Shown here: one piece after another, positions 17,653-27,751 of the stretch
Layout of the letters: each line of letters opens with the position of its first letter
Position numbering within the stretch: position 1 is the stretch's first letter
Source: Longivirga sp963711805
GTDB lineage: Bacteria > Actinomycetota > Actinomycetes > S36-B12 > CAIYMF01
Direction of reading: 5' to 3'
Assembly: GCA_963711805.1 (NCBI GenBank)
Contig: CAVQFE010000010.1
Coordinates: 558,001 to 622,000, forward strand
DNA: 64,000 bases
Notes under the pieces: model-generated
Seen by the model: the letters and a program-made list of their open reading frames with translations, nothing else
Databases searched by the model: none
Told to the model about the DNA's origin: nothing
Program-made: the position numbers and the translations under genes

Positions 17653-18582
17653 TCAGGACGGCGCCGACTCGGCGGGCTCGTCGACCGGGGCGGGCCCGCG
17701 GGTGGCCCAGTAGGAGCCCAGCAGGACGAGCGGGAAGCCGACCAGCGTGCCCCAGGTGAGCGGCTCGGCGAGGACGAGGACGCCGAGGGCGACGGCGACG
17801 GCCGGGTTCACGAACGTGATGACCGTGGCCCGGACCGGGCCGGCTTCCGCGATGAGCTCGAAGAACAGGACGAACGCGAGGGCCGTGCAGACCAGGGCGA
17901 GCACCAGCACCGAGAGCACGACGCCGGTCGAGGGCAGCCCGTGCCGGACCGTGGCGAGGCTCGCCGGCAGGTAGAGCAGGGCGACGAGCGCCAGCGACAC
18001 GCTGACCACGCCCATCGTGGGCACGTGGCCGAGCTTGCGCGCGGCCATGGCGGGGGCGACGGCGTAGCAGACCGCGACGACGAGCAGCTCCGCCACGCTG
18101 AGCGGGTCGATCGTGCCCGCGGCCCAGTCGAGCCCGACGAGGGCGGCCACGCCCGCCACCCCGACGGCGAGGCCGGCGAGCCGGACCCGGGTGAGCGCGT
18201 GGTGGTCGCCGAGCAGCCAGGACACGACCGTGCTCACGATCGGGACGGCGGCGAGCATGAGACCGGCGAAGCCGCTCGGGACCCGCGTCTCCGCGTGACC
18301 GAGGAGCACCCACGGCAGCGCCATCTCGATGAGGCCGAACGCGGCGACGTAGGGCCAGGCGCGCAACGCCGGGCGCAGCGCGCCGGCACGCGCCGCGATC
18401 GGCAGCAGGATCGCCGCGCCGAGCAGGGTGCGCCATCCGGCGACCGCGACCGGGGAGATCTCGACGACCGCGATCTTGATGAAGAGGTAGGGGATCCCCC
18501 AGATCACGGCCATCGCCGCGAACAGCGTCCAGGCCCGCTGGGTCATGCCCTGCGCGGCGGCCGTGGCGGCATCGGTGGTCAC
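17653..18582 (-). CDS. EamA/DMT family transporter
   Basis: A 309-residue membrane protein with ten hydrophobic helices forming two EamA repeats. Clear features are AMAVIWGIPYLFIKIAV at the start of repeat 1, ALVCTALAFVLFFELIAEAGPVRATVITFVNPAVAVALG in repeat 2, and LVLLGSYWATR at the end. DMT proteins export amino acids or other small metabolites. GTG 18582 is leaderless, with TAGGCT 6 nt upstream (18589-18594). It is divergent from rpiA, with about 146 nt between starts. Confidence 0.88.
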   Translation of the reverse strand: MTTDAATAAAQGMTQRAWTLFAAMAVIWGIPYLFIKIAVVEISPVAVAGWRTLLGAAILLPIAARAGALRPALRAWPYVAAFGLIEMALPWVLLGHAETRVPSGFAGLMLAAVPIVSTVVSWLLGDHHALTRVRLAGLAVGVAGVAALVGLDWAAGTIDPLSVAELLVVAVCYAVAPAMAARKLGHVPTMGVVSVSLALVALLYLPASLATVRHGLPSTGVVLSVLVLALVCTALAFVLFFELIAEAGPVRATVITFVNPAVAVALGVLVLAEPLTWGTLVGFPLVLLGSYWATRGPAPVDEPAESAPS

Positions 18583-18588
18583 CCGGCG

Positions 18589-18594
18589 AGCCTA
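18589..18594 (-). promoter_or_regulatory. -10 hexamer of the DMT transporter gene, leaderless type
   Basis: TAGGCT on the minus strand with a 6-nt spacer to GTG 18582. Confidence 0.55.
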
Positions 18595-18728
18595 CGGGCC
18601 GGCCCCCGACAACCCCTCGCGGGATTCGGACGGTGTGCCGGGCTCCGGCCGGCGCCGGCGGGCACGGCATGATCTGCGGTGCGCCGGCGAGCCGGTCGTC
18701 GCCGGAAGCCCGATGTCAGGAGCGCCCC

Positions 18729-19373
18729 GTGGTGGATCTCGAGGCCGAGAAGGCCGTGGCCGCGCGCGCCGCGGCGGAGCTCGTCGAGGACGGGATGAGG
18801 GTCGGGCTCGGCACCGGGTCGACCGTGGCGCACCTGCTCACCGCCCTCGCCGACCGCGGCCTGTCGCTGCGCTGCGTGTCGACCTCACCGCGCACCGAGG
18901 ACGTCGCCCGGTCCCTCGGGCTCGACGTCAGCACCCTGGACGAGCTGGGCCGGCTCGACATCGCCATCGACGGCGCGGACCAGGTCGACGACGCCGGCTG
19001 GCTCATCAAGGGCGGGGGAGCGGCGCACACGCGGGAGAAGGTGGTCGCCGCGGCGGCCGACCGGTTCGTCGTGATGGTCGACTCCACGAAGCCGGTCCCC
19101 TCGCTCACCTGGCCGGTGCCGCTCGAGCTGCTCGAGTTCGGCCTGACGTCGACGATGCGTCTGCTCGGCGACGTGCGCCTGCGCGACGTCCCGCGCAGCC
19201 CGGACGGCGGCGTGATCGCCGACTGGCACGGCGACCTCGGCGACCCGGCCGCGGTCGCGGCGTTCCTGTCCGCGACGCCCGGCGTCGTGGAGCACGGGCT
19301 GTTCCCGCCGGCGATGACGTCCGACGTCGTGATCGCGCGCGGCTCGGACGTGGAGCACCGCCGGCTGCGCTGA
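18729..19373 (+). CDS. rpiA: Ribose-5-phosphate isomerase A
   Basis: Interconverts ribose 5-phosphate and ribulose 5-phosphate in the cytoplasm. The 214-residue protein has the phosphate-binding LGTGSTVAHLL (near residue 28), the catalytic DGADQVD, and KGGGAAHTREK containing the catalytic Glu and Lys. These three motifs define RpiA. AGGAGC at 18718-18723 supports GTG 18729 or the adjacent GTG 18732. It faces the pgi-gnd operon, with only 6 nt between stop codons, so three pentose/hexose phosphate enzymes lie together on two strands. Confidence 0.93.
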   Translation: MVDLEAEKAVAARAAAELVEDGMRVGLGTGSTVAHLLTALADRGLSLRCVSTSPRTEDVARSLGLDVSTLDELGRLDIAIDGADQVDDAGWLIKGGGAAHTREKVVAAAADRFVVMVDSTKPVPSLTWPVPLELLEFGLTSTMRLLGDVRLRDVPRSPDGGVIADWHGDLGDPAAVAAFLSATPGVVEHGLFPPAMTSDVVIARGSDVEHRRLR

Positions 19374-19379
19374 CGACGC

Positions 19380-20416
<1,037 letters not shown>

Positions 20417-20420
<4 letters not shown>

Positions 20421-22060
20421 GCGGATTCTCCCGGGTGCTTCCTCAGGGCGCGGTAGCGCCGGACGAGCGCGTTCGTGGACGAGTCGTGGGCCAGCTCCGG
20501 CTCGGTCGCGGAGCTCAGCTGGGGGAGGATCTCCAGCGCCATCACCTTCCCGAGCTCGACGCCCCACTGGTCGAACGGGTTGATGTCCCACACCGCGCCC
20601 TGCGTGAGGACGACGTGCTCGTAGAGCGCCACCAGCGCACCGAGCACGAACGGCGTGAGGACCTCGCCGAGGATCGTCGTCGTCGGACGGTTGCCGTCCA
20701 TCACGCGGTGGGGCGCGACGTCCGCGGGCGTGCCCTCGCTGAGCACCTCGTCGAGCGTGCGTCCGAACGCGAGCGCCTTCGCCTGTGCGAACACGTTGGA
20801 GCTCAACGTGTCGTGGTGCTCGCCGATCGGGTTGAGGCTGTTGGCGAACGCGATCAGGTCGGCCGGTACTAGCGTCGTTCCCTGGTGGACGAGCTGGTAG
20901 AAGCTGTGCTGCCCGTTGGTACCCGGCTCGCCCCAGTACACCGACCCGGTGCGGTAGTCGACGGGCGTGCCGGCGAGCGTGACGTGCTTGCCGTTCGACT
21001 CCATCGTGAGCTGCTGGAGGTACGCCGGGAACCGGTTGAGGTACTGGTCGTAGGGCAGCACCGCGGTCGTCTGCGCGTCGAACAGCTCGCCGTACCAGAC
21101 GCCGAGCAGCCCCATGAGGACGGGGACGTTCTCGCGGAGCGGAGCCGTCCGGAAGTGCTCGTCCATGGCGTGCGAGCCGGCGAGGAGCTCGGCGTACGCC
21201 GACGGTCCGATCGCGATCATCGTGGACAGGCCGATCGCGGACTCCATCGAGTAGCGGCCGCCGACCCAGTCCCAGAACTCGAACATGTTCGCGGTGTCGA
21301 TGCCGAAGGCGGCGACCCGCTCGGCGTTCGTGGAGACGGCGACGAAGTGCCGCGCCACGGCGGCCTCGTCGTGCAGCGCGGCCAGGCACCAGGCGCGCGC
21401 CGTGTGGGCGTTCGTCATCGTCTCGATCGTGCCGAAGGTCTTCGACGCCACGATGAACAGCGTGGTCTCGGGATCGAGGTCGCGGGTCGCCTCGGCGAAG
21501 TCGGTGCCGTCGACGTTCGACACGAACCGCATCGTGAGCGACCGGTCGCTGTAGTGGCGCAGCGCCTCGTAGGCCATCACCGGGCCGAGGTCCGAGCCGC
21601 CGATGCCGACGTTGACGACCGCGGAGATGCGCCGGCCGGTGTACCCCGTCCAGCGGCCGTCCCGCACGCGGTCGGCGAAGTCGGCCATCCGGTCGAGGAC
21701 GGCGTGCACCTCGGCCACGACGTCGACGCCGTCGACCACGAGCGAGGCGTCGCGCGGGAGGCGGAGCGCGGTGTGCAGGACCGATCGGTTCTCCGTCGTG
21801 TTGATGCGATCCCCGCGGAACATCGCGTCGCGCTTGCCCGTGACGTCGGACTCCTCGGCGAGGGCCACGAGCAGGTCGAGCGTCTCGTCGGTCACGCGGT
21901 GCTTGGAGAGGTCGACGTAGAGGCCGCACACCTCGTGCGACATCCGCTCCGCGCGACCGGGATCGGCCTCGAACAGGTCGCGCAGGTGCAGCGGCGCGAC
22001 GGTGGCGTGGTGGGCCTCGAGCGCGCGGTACGCGGGCCGCTCACGGAGGGGAGTGGTCAC
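20417..22060 (-). CDS. pgi: Glucose-6-phosphate isomerase
   Basis: Cytoplasmic interconversion of glucose 6-phosphate and fructose 6-phosphate. The 547-residue protein has the family motifs NVGIGGSDLGPVMAYEAL, FIVASKTFGTIETMTNA, the catalytic-Glu region GTPVDYRTGSVYWGEPGTNG and the C-terminal NPFDQWGVELGK with the active-site Lys. Length is normal. The start is GTG 22060; CAGACT lies 6 nt upstream, a one-mismatch leaderless-type -10. The stop overlaps gnd (ATGA), giving a two-gene pgi-gnd operon. Confidence 0.96.
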
Positions 22061-22188
22061 GGGGCGAGTCTGCCTCTCGGGACGTCGGGGCACCGGGGGA
22101 GCGCGTACCGACCCTCTCATGGTCCGGTGCGGACCGCGGGCGGCCAGGGGGCCGGCGTACCGCGGTCCGGGCCGTCGGCGGGCCTCCG

Positions 22189-22194
22189 TAGACT
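22189..22194 (+). promoter_or_regulatory. -10 hexamer of the copper-locus operon, leaderless type
   Basis: TAGACT with a 6-nt spacer to ATG 22201. Confidence 0.5.
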
Positions 22195-22200
22195 GGCCGC

Positions 22201-22803
22201 ATGCCCCGAACCCCGGTCGCTCGCGGCTTCGCGTCGGCGCAGGGGACCCGGGCCGTGGTGGTCGGGGCAGTCACCGTCGTGATCGCGACCCTCGGGCACG
22301 CGGCGGGAGGCGGTGGCTGGCCCGCGGGTCCGATGGCCGTGCCCGTCGTGCTCGCCGGAGCGGTCGCGGGCCTGGGTCTGTCCCGCGTCGCGTGGACGGC
22401 GGCGCGCCTCGTCTCCGGGCTGTTCGCGGCCCAGCTCGTCGTGCACGCCCTGCTCTGGATCGGCTCGGGGTCCTCGACCGTCGACCCGCGCCTCGCCGGA
22501 CTGGCGACCGGTCACGGCGCTCCGCAGGGGCACGCCCACCTCACGCTGTCCCCTACGCCGCACATGATCGGCGGCCACGCCGTCGCGATCGTGCTGACCG
22601 CGGTCGTGCTGCTGAGCGCCGAGCGGGTCGCGCTGCTCCTCGCCCACCTCGCCCGCCGGCTCGTGCCGCGCTGGACGAGGGTCGACGTGCCGCACCCGGT
22701 GGTCCCGCGGCTGCGCGCGGAGCGGTCCGCCGTAGTGCCTCGGCTCCTGCACCTCGCGACCGTCCGCGGTCACGCACCGCCCGGGTCGCTCGCCCTCACC
22801 TGA
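22201..22803 (+). CDS. Unknown His-rich membrane protein upstream of the copper chaperone
   Basis: A 200-residue protein I cannot assign to a named family. It has about four hydrophobic helices (AVVVGAVTVVIATLG, AVPVVLAGAVAGLGL, AARLVSGLFAAQLVVHALLWIG and AVAIVLTAVVLLSAERVALLLA). Between helices 3 and 4 is an extracytoplasmic loop with clustered His and one Met (GHGAPQGHAHLTLSPTPHMIGGH), which would suit copper binding. It heads an apparent operon with a PCu(A)C chaperone and a Tat-exported DyP peroxidase. In Streptomyces the ecuC-dtpA pair is preceded by sco; this protein may replace Sco functionally, which is inference. Confidence 0.7.
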   Translation: MPRTPVARGFASAQGTRAVVVGAVTVVIATLGHAAGGGGWPAGPMAVPVVLAGAVAGLGLSRVAWTAARLVSGLFAAQLVVHALLWIGSGSSTVDPRLAGLATGHGAPQGHAHLTLSPTPHMIGGHAVAIVLTAVVLLSAERVALLLAHLARRLVPRWTRVDVPHPVVPRLRAERSAVVPRLLHLATVRGHAPPGSLALT

Positions 22804-22990
22804 TCGACGGCGTCGCCCTCGGGCGCGCCGTCGCGCACCTCCGCACCGCCGTCGTCGTACGGCCGTCGCGGAGGTCCTGCCGTCACGGTCGCGCCGGGTC
22901 CGCCCCGCCTCGTGACGGCGTACCCCGGTGCCGCGTCGCCGCGACTCGGGGCACGACCGCCGACCACCCGAGCCTGGAGAACCGATCCGC

Positions 22991-23545
22991 ATGTCCCGAG
23001 CACTCACCCACCTCACGCGCGGCGTCATCGCCGGCGCGGTCGCCGTCACCCTGGCCGCCTGCGGCTCGACCGCTCCGTCCGGGTCGTCGCCGTCCGCGTC
23101 GTCGTCCGGCTCGTCGTCGGCCGGCTCCGCCGCCGGTCTCTCCGCCGCCGACGCGTGGGTCAAGACCGCACCGAGCGGCATGACCGCCGCGTTCCTCACC
23201 CTCACGAACTCCGCCGACGCCGACCAGGTCGTGGTGTCGGCGTCCTCGCCCGCCGCCGCGATGGTCCAGATCCACGAGACCGTCGAGCAGGGCGGCCAGA
23301 TGGTCATGCAGGAGAACAAGGACGGCATCACCGTGCCGGCCCACGGGACCGCGGTCCTGGAGCCGGGTGGCGACCACCTCATGCTCATGTCCGTCACCGC
23401 ACCGATCAGGGCCGGCGACGTGGTCCCGTTCACCCTCACCCTCGCCACCGGCGCGACGCTCACGTTCTCCGCGACGGCCAAGGACTTCTCCGGCGCGCAG
23501 GAGTCCTACCAGCCGTCGCCGAGCGGGTCCGGATCGGGAAGCTAG
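22991..23545 (+). CDS. PCu(A)C-type copper chaperone lipoprotein (ECuC-like)
   Basis: A 184-residue secreted lipoprotein: signal peptide with lipobox LAAC (Cys24), a Ser-rich linker, then the PCu(A)C/DUF461 cupredoxin-like domain. Copper-binding His and Met residues are where expected: IHETVEQGGQMVMQE and GGDHLMLMSV, matching the H-(M)x10MX21HXM pattern. Such proteins carry Cu(I) to extracytoplasmic cuproproteins, in Streptomyces (ECuC) as part of the radical-copper-oxidase/Sco pathway. ATG 22991 has GGAGA 9 nt upstream. Nine nt separate its stop from the DyP gene. Confidence 0.9.
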   Translation: MSRALTHLTRGVIAGAVAVTLAACGSTAPSGSSPSASSSGSSSAGSAAGLSAADAWVKTAPSGMTAAFLTLTNSADADQVVVSASSPAAAMVQIHETVEQGGQMVMQENKDGITVPAHGTAVLEPGGDHLMLMSVTAPIRAGDVVPFTLTLATGATLTFSATAKDFSGAQESYQPSPSGSGSGS

Positions 23546-23554
23546 CGCCGACCG

Positions 23555-24760
23555 ATGAGCGACCGGGACTTCTCACGGCGGCGGCTGCTCCAGGGCGGTG
23601 CCGCCCTTCTCGGCGGCGCCGCCCTGGGCGCGACGGCCACGGCCGCGTCGCGGCCGGAGGACGAGCCGCCGGCGGAGGCGTCGTACGGCGGGGAGACGAT
23701 CCCCTTCCACGGCGTCCATCAGGCGGGGGTGGAGACCGCGGCGCAGGCGCACGCGTGGTTCGTGGCGCTCGACCTCGTCGACGGGACGGACCGGGACGCG
23801 GCGGTCCGGCTGATGCGACTGTGGACCGACGACGCGGCGCGGCTGACCCGCGGCGCCGGGCCGCTGGGCGACCAGGATCGGGAGCTGGCCGAGCACCCGG
23901 CCCGGCTCACGGTCACCGTCGGGTTCGGGCCGTCGCTGTTCGCGTCCCTCCGGCTCGACGACCGGCGTCCGCCGTCGCTGCGCCCCCTGCCGTCGTTCGC
24001 GATCGACCGGCTGGAGACGAGGTGGGGCGAGGCCGACCTGCTCCTGCACGTCTCCTCCGACGACCTCGTCACCGTCTCGCACGCGGTGCGCGTCCTGACG
24101 CGCGACGCGCGCTCGCTGGCCACGGTCCGCTGGGTCCAGCGCGGCTTCCTCCGCGCGCGGGGCAGCGCGCCGCCCGGCACGACGCCACGGAACCTGCTCG
24201 GGCAGGTCGACGGGACGGTGAACCCGAGCCCCGGCACCGCGGACTTCCGCCGGGTCGTGTGGGTCGACGACGGTCCCGACGCATTCCGGGGCGGGTCGCT
24301 CCTGGTGCTGCGTCGAATCCGGTTCGACCTCGACCGGTGGGAGCAGATCGCGCGCTCCGACCGCGAGCAGATCATCGGCCGGCGGATCGCCGACGGCGCG
24401 CCGATCACTGGAGGGGTCGAGCGCACCCCCGTGGACCTCGCCGCGACGGCGAACGGCCTGAGCGTCGTGCCCGACTTCGCGCACGTGCGGCGGGCCCGCG
24501 CGCAGGACCCCGACGAGGTGTTCCTCCGGCGTGGCTACAGCTACGACGACGGCCCGGCAGCCGACTTCCCCGACGGAGACACGGGGCTGCTGTTCTGCGC
24601 CTACCAGGCCGACATCGACCGGCAGTTCCTGCCGGTGCAGCGCCGCCTCGCCGAGCTCGACCTGCTCAACCGCTGGACGACCCCGGTGGGCTCGGCCGTG
24701 TTCGCGATCCTGCCCGGTGCCGTCGCGGGCGGGTGGCTCGGGGAGTCGGTGCTGACCTGA
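23555..24760 (+). CDS. Tat-exported DyP-type haem peroxidase (EfeB/DtpA-like)
   Basis: A 401-residue dye-decolorising peroxidase. The N-terminus is a Tat signal (SRRRLLQGGAALLGGAALG). The DyP motif GQVDGT is at residues 216-221 with catalytic Asp219, the proximal haem ligand is His310 in DFAHVRRA, the distal Arg lies in LRRGYSY (about 324-330), and DTGLLFCAYQADIDRQF closes the haem pocket. It would be folded with haem in the cytoplasm and exported. Its position after the copper chaperone mirrors the Streptomyces lividans ecuC-dtpA pair, whose DtpA supports copper-dependent development. No efeU/efeO iron-uptake genes are adjacent. Confidence 0.93.
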   Translation: MSDRDFSRRRLLQGGAALLGGAALGATATAASRPEDEPPAEASYGGETIPFHGVHQAGVETAAQAHAWFVALDLVDGTDRDAAVRLMRLWTDDAARLTRGAGPLGDQDRELAEHPARLTVTVGFGPSLFASLRLDDRRPPSLRPLPSFAIDRLETRWGEADLLLHVSSDDLVTVSHAVRVLTRDARSLATVRWVQRGFLRARGSAPPGTTPRNLLGQVDGTVNPSPGTADFRRVVWVDDGPDAFRGGSLLVLRRIRFDLDRWEQIARSDREQIIGRRIADGAPITGGVERTPVDLAATANGLSVVPDFAHVRRARAQDPDEVFLRRGYSYDDGPAADFPDGDTGLLFCAYQADIDRQFLPVQRRLAELDLLNRWTTPVGSAVFAILPGAVAGGWLGESVLT

Positions 24761-24884
24761 CCGACGCTCGCCGTGGCCCGCCGCGCCCGGCGCATGTCCA
24801 GGGTCCGGCGCGCGGCGCCGGTTACGCTCGGGGCGGGTCGTCGGCCGGGGGTGACCGGCCCGACCCGGGGGCAGGGGGTGGGCC

Positions 24885-26120
24885 GTGCGGTGGCCGCGTC
24901 CCGGCGCGCTCGCGCGGGGCATCGCCGTAGTGCTCGGCGTCGCCGCCGTCGTGGCGGTGACCTCCCGCGTCACGCTGATCGACCTGGCGGTCTACCGCGC
25001 CGGCGCCGCAGCCGTGCTCGACCGGACGTCGCTCTACGACGTGCATCCGCCGGGGTCGCTCCTCCCGTTCACCTACCCGCCGTTCGCCTCCCTGGCGTTC
25101 GTCCCGCTCGCGTGGCTCGCGCAGGAGCCGGCGCAGGTGCTGTTCACGGTGGCGTCGATCGCCGCTCTGGTGCGGGTCTGCTCCCTCGTCCTGGCCGAGG
25201 CGCGACGCGCCGGCTCCCGTGCGGCGTCGGGCGCTGCGCTGGTCGCCGTGGTCGGCGTGGCGCTCCTCGCGGAGCCCGTGGCGCGGACCCTCGCGTTCGG
25301 CCAGGTGAACCTCGTCCTCATGTGGGTCGTCGTGGAGGACGTGCTTGGCCTCGGCGCCCGTCTGCCGCGGGCCCAGGGCGTCCTCGTGGGTCTCGCGGCG
25401 GGTGTCAAGCTGGTGCCCGCGGCGTTCGCGCTGCTCTTCGTGGTCGTGGGTCGGCTGCGTGCCGCGGTCGTGGCCGGCGTGGTGTTCCTCGGGACGGTCG
25501 CGGTCGGATTCCTCGTCGAGCCCGAGGCGTCGCACGCGTACTGGACCGGGCTGCTGTTCGACGCGGCGCGGATGGGCGACGTCGCTGCCGTGGTCAACCA
25601 GTCGCTGCTCGGGGCGGTGTCGAGGAGCCTGCCGGACGGCGTGGCCCGTGTGCTGTGGGTCCCGCTCGTGGCGGGGACGCTGTTGATGTGTCTCGGCCTC
25701 GCCCGGTGGTACTGGCGGCGCGGGCTCCGGCTCGTCGCGCTCGCCGTCGTGGCCTGTGCCGGGCTGCTCTGCTCGCCGATCTCGTGGAGCCACCACTGGG
25801 TGTGGTTCGTGGTGGTCGTCGGAGCCTGCGCCGAGCTGTCGTACCTCCGGGCCGTCCGCGTCGTCGGAGTGCTGGCCGCCGGCGCCGCGCTGAGCTGGGT
25901 GGTGTGGTGGGGCGGGACCGCCGCGGCCGAGTCGCTCCCCGCGCCCGTGGGCTTCGTGGTGACCAACGCCTACGTGCTCGTCGCGCTCGCGTTCCTCGCC
26001 GTGCTGGGCTGGGCGCGCCGGTACGTCGTGGCGCTCGAGCCGGTGGCCGTGGAACCGCCGACGGACCGGGACGCCGGCCCGTGGCCCGACGAGCGCACGG
26101 GTGCCGTCCCGCTCTCGTAG
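24885..26120 (+). CDS. GT87 (DUF2029) family membrane mannosyltransferase-like protein, paralogue 2
   Basis: A 411-residue polytopic protein, clearly paralogous to the one at 2095-3333: LIDLAVYRAGAAAVLDRTSLYD near the start, LPFTYPPFASLAFVPLAWLA, AFGQVNLVLMWVVVEDVLG and SWSHHWVWFVVVVG. GT87 enzymes add mannose from polyprenyl-phosphate-mannose on the outer face of the membrane. The G-run at 24873-24878 is 6 nt before GTG 24885. Codon usage follows the genome norm more closely than the first copy, so this is probably the ancestral one. It is convergent with the TadE-like gene. Confidence 0.86.
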   Translation: MRWPRPGALARGIAVVLGVAAVVAVTSRVTLIDLAVYRAGAAAVLDRTSLYDVHPPGSLLPFTYPPFASLAFVPLAWLAQEPAQVLFTVASIAALVRVCSLVLAEARRAGSRAASGAALVAVVGVALLAEPVARTLAFGQVNLVLMWVVVEDVLGLGARLPRAQGVLVGLAAGVKLVPAAFALLFVVVGRLRAAVVAGVVFLGTVAVGFLVEPEASHAYWTGLLFDAARMGDVAAVVNQSLLGAVSRSLPDGVARVLWVPLVAGTLLMCLGLARWYWRRGLRLVALAVVACAGLLCSPISWSHHWVWFVVVVGACAELSYLRAVRVVGVLAAGAALSWVVWWGGTAAAESLPAPVGFVVTNAYVLVALAFLAVLGWARRYVVALEPVAVEPPTDRDAGPWPDERTGAVPLS

Positions 26121-26316
26121 ACGGCTGTCGCCACGACCCATTGCCCTCGACTTCCTGCGCCACGGACCGCCAACCGCCGGAAGATTGCGCAAAGGATTGG
26201 TCAGAACCCCCGTTCCTGCAGGCGCGAAGAGGATGGCGTATGCGCCGTCGTCCGTGCGGGCCAGACCTCGGCCTGGCCGGGTCGCGCGGGCAACGGTTCT
26301 ACGCATCGAGCTCATG

Positions 26317-26340
26317 CGAGCCGCGGTTCGTAACGGCTCG
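26317..26340. terminator. Hairpin between convergent GT87 and TadE-like genes
   Basis: CGAGCCG / CGGCTCG, 7 bp with a 10-nt loop, in the 260-nt stretch 26121-26380 that otherwise contains nothing I can identify. It lies between convergent stop codons and could end both transcripts. No U-run. Confidence 0.35.
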
Positions 26341-26380
26341 TGTTGGCCCCCGTGACGGCGAGGGTCGACCCGCCGAAGAC

Positions 26381-26841
26381 CTAGTCGAACGTCGAGCTGC
26401 GCTTGATGAGCGCCTCGACCCGGTTCTCGTCCACGGCGGACCCGTTGCAGCTGCCCGAGGCGGTCGCGAGCGTCCCGCAGGTCGCGATGCCGTTGGGAGG
26501 TGCGGCAGCGGTCTCCGTACTGCTCCGCCGGAAGGCGGCACAGATGAAGTACGTCGTGGCGTCGGTGGTCCCGATCGTGATGCCGGCCCCCTCGGCAGCC
26601 GTGTTGGCGACGTCGAGGTACCACTGGTTCATGTTCGAGGGGTCGACCGGGTAGGTGGCAGCGAACCGGAGGCCTCACGCGCCGACTGGGTCACGCTGAT
26701 CCATCGATCGAACGTGAACCCGCCGCTGATGATGCCGAAGACCAGCATGATGAACAGGGGCAGGAGCAGGGCAAACTCGACCGCGGCCGCCCCGGCATCG
26801 TGCAGGTGACCCTCGCGAGTGGTCGGGAAGCTCGCTGACAT
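26381..26841 (-). pseudogene. TadE-family pseudopilin-like protein, frameshifted
   Basis: A TadE/TadG-type protein: a short N-terminus, then DAGAAAVEFALLLPLFIMLVFGIISGGFTFDRW (E at +5 of the hydrophobic stretch), typical of flp-pilus minor pilins, followed by a short extracytoplasmic domain with two Cys pairs (FICAAFRR, ATCGTLATASGSCNGS). The two parts lie in different frames; a one-base loss near 26668-26674 (EAS/RFAATYPVDPSN junction) explains it. Start ATG 26841 has a G-rich stretch ahead. No tad secretion ATPase or prepilin peptidase is in the window, so it is an orphan. Confidence 0.72.
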
Positions 26842-27147
26842 GCCGATAGTGCCCCCCGCGGTCGCGAGAAGCGTCGAGCGAACGGGTTCGTTCCAGGGCA
26901 GAACGAGCTGATGGGCCACGTTGTTGCGCTGCCGGGCTCGACCGGCTCCGCCTCTCGGATGCGGCCGCCGGGGGGCGGCACCGTTCGGGAGGCCGCGGCA
27001 CCCTGTCGGTGTATCCCGATCTCCCATGGGTTACCCGGGGGTCGGGCCCCGCCGAGCGCTCATCGATCTCATACTCCGCAACCGGTCGATTGCCAGGAAC
27101 CGGGCACACCGTGAGCCCATTGCGGGACGAATCCGAGAGGGACCGAC
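26842..27147. other. 306-nt divergent intergenic region
   Basis: This region separates the TadE-like gene (left) from the STAS gene (right). I find no credible gene in it. It contains the GCCAGGAACC motif at 27092-27101 and a GAGAGGGA ribosome-binding site for the STAS gene. Promoters for both genes must lie here. Confidence 0.6.
27092..27101 (+). promoter_or_regulatory. GCCAGGAACC motif, copy 1 (upstream of STAS gene)
   Basis: GCCAGGAACC followed by GGGC, ending 46 nt before the start codon. The same 10-mer recurs ahead of ftsH and the protease gene and was not noticed elsewhere in the window. GGAAC is the usual -35 core of actinobacterial ECF sigma factors, but I see no consistent -10. Confidence 0.45.
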
Positions 27148-27543
27148 ATGGACTCACAACGGACGGCAAGCCACTCGATTCCTGCGTACACCCCGTTCGC
27201 GTGGGTGGGCGACGTGACCTGGCGGCAGGTGGCGGAGCTGCGTGAGGCCCTGTTCGACCAGATGGACGCGTGCGACCGGGGTGTGCGACTTGACGTGCGC
27301 CGCGTGACCGAGATCGACCGGACCGGTGTCGCTCTGCTCATCGGTGCGAATCACCGAGCGCGGTCCATGGGGAAGCCGCTGACGCTGGTGGACGACGGGG
27401 GTGTGGTGACCCAAGCACTGGCCCGCGCCCAGGTGGTGTCGGACTTCCAGATGGACAACGACGGTTCTGCTCGCTCGGGAGGAGCTGCCGCCGCGCGGGG
27501 CCGTGTCGCCGCCGGCCCTGGGCGCAACGTGGCCCGACGCTGA
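27148..27543 (+). CDS. STAS-domain protein (anti-sigma-factor-antagonist-like)
   Basis: A 131-residue protein with one STAS domain (about residues 15-110) and a basic, Gly/Ala/Arg-rich tail. The phosphorylation loop, DSSG or DSTG in anti-sigma antagonists, reads EIDRTGVALLIGANHRA: Asp is kept, the phospho-acceptor Ser is Arg, and only Thr could be phosphorylated. It may thus be permanently active, or serve a different STAS role. It lies before the FtsH and protease genes and shares their upstream motif. GAGAGGGA at about 27135 supports ATG 27148. No partner anti-sigma factor is nearby. Confidence 0.8.
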   Translation: MDSQRTASHSIPAYTPFAWVGDVTWRQVAELREALFDQMDACDRGVRLDVRRVTEIDRTGVALLIGANHRARSMGKPLTLVDDGGVVTQALARAQVVSDFQMDNDGSARSGGAAAARGRVAAGPGRNVARR

Positions 27544-27698
27544 TCGAGAGTCCAAGAAGCCGACGTTGCGGCTCGCGGGCCGAGCCCGCTGCTCGTCGAG
27601 AGCGGCAGCAAGGGAGCTCGGCGATCGGCGTCTCCCGGCGGGACCCTAGGGGGCGCCCTCAGTCTCGTCGCTCAGCCTCAGTCGCGTGATAGCGGGCT

Positions 27699-27708
27699 GC
27701 CAGGAACC
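27699..27708 (+). promoter_or_regulatory. GCCAGGAACC motif, copy 2 (upstream of ftsH-type gene)
   Basis: Identical 10-mer followed by GGGC, ending 43 nt before ATG 27752 within the 208-nt gap after the STAS gene. The gap otherwise contains no gene. Confidence 0.45.
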
Positions 27709-27751
27709 GGGCGTGTCCTGGGTGAGGTAGCCGCGACGTCAGGAGCACGCC

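Noticed and set aside
26121..26380. A small gene between GT87 and the TadE-like gene
   Set aside because: Short open frames exist but have no ribosome-binding site, no codon bias and overlap a probable terminator hairpin.
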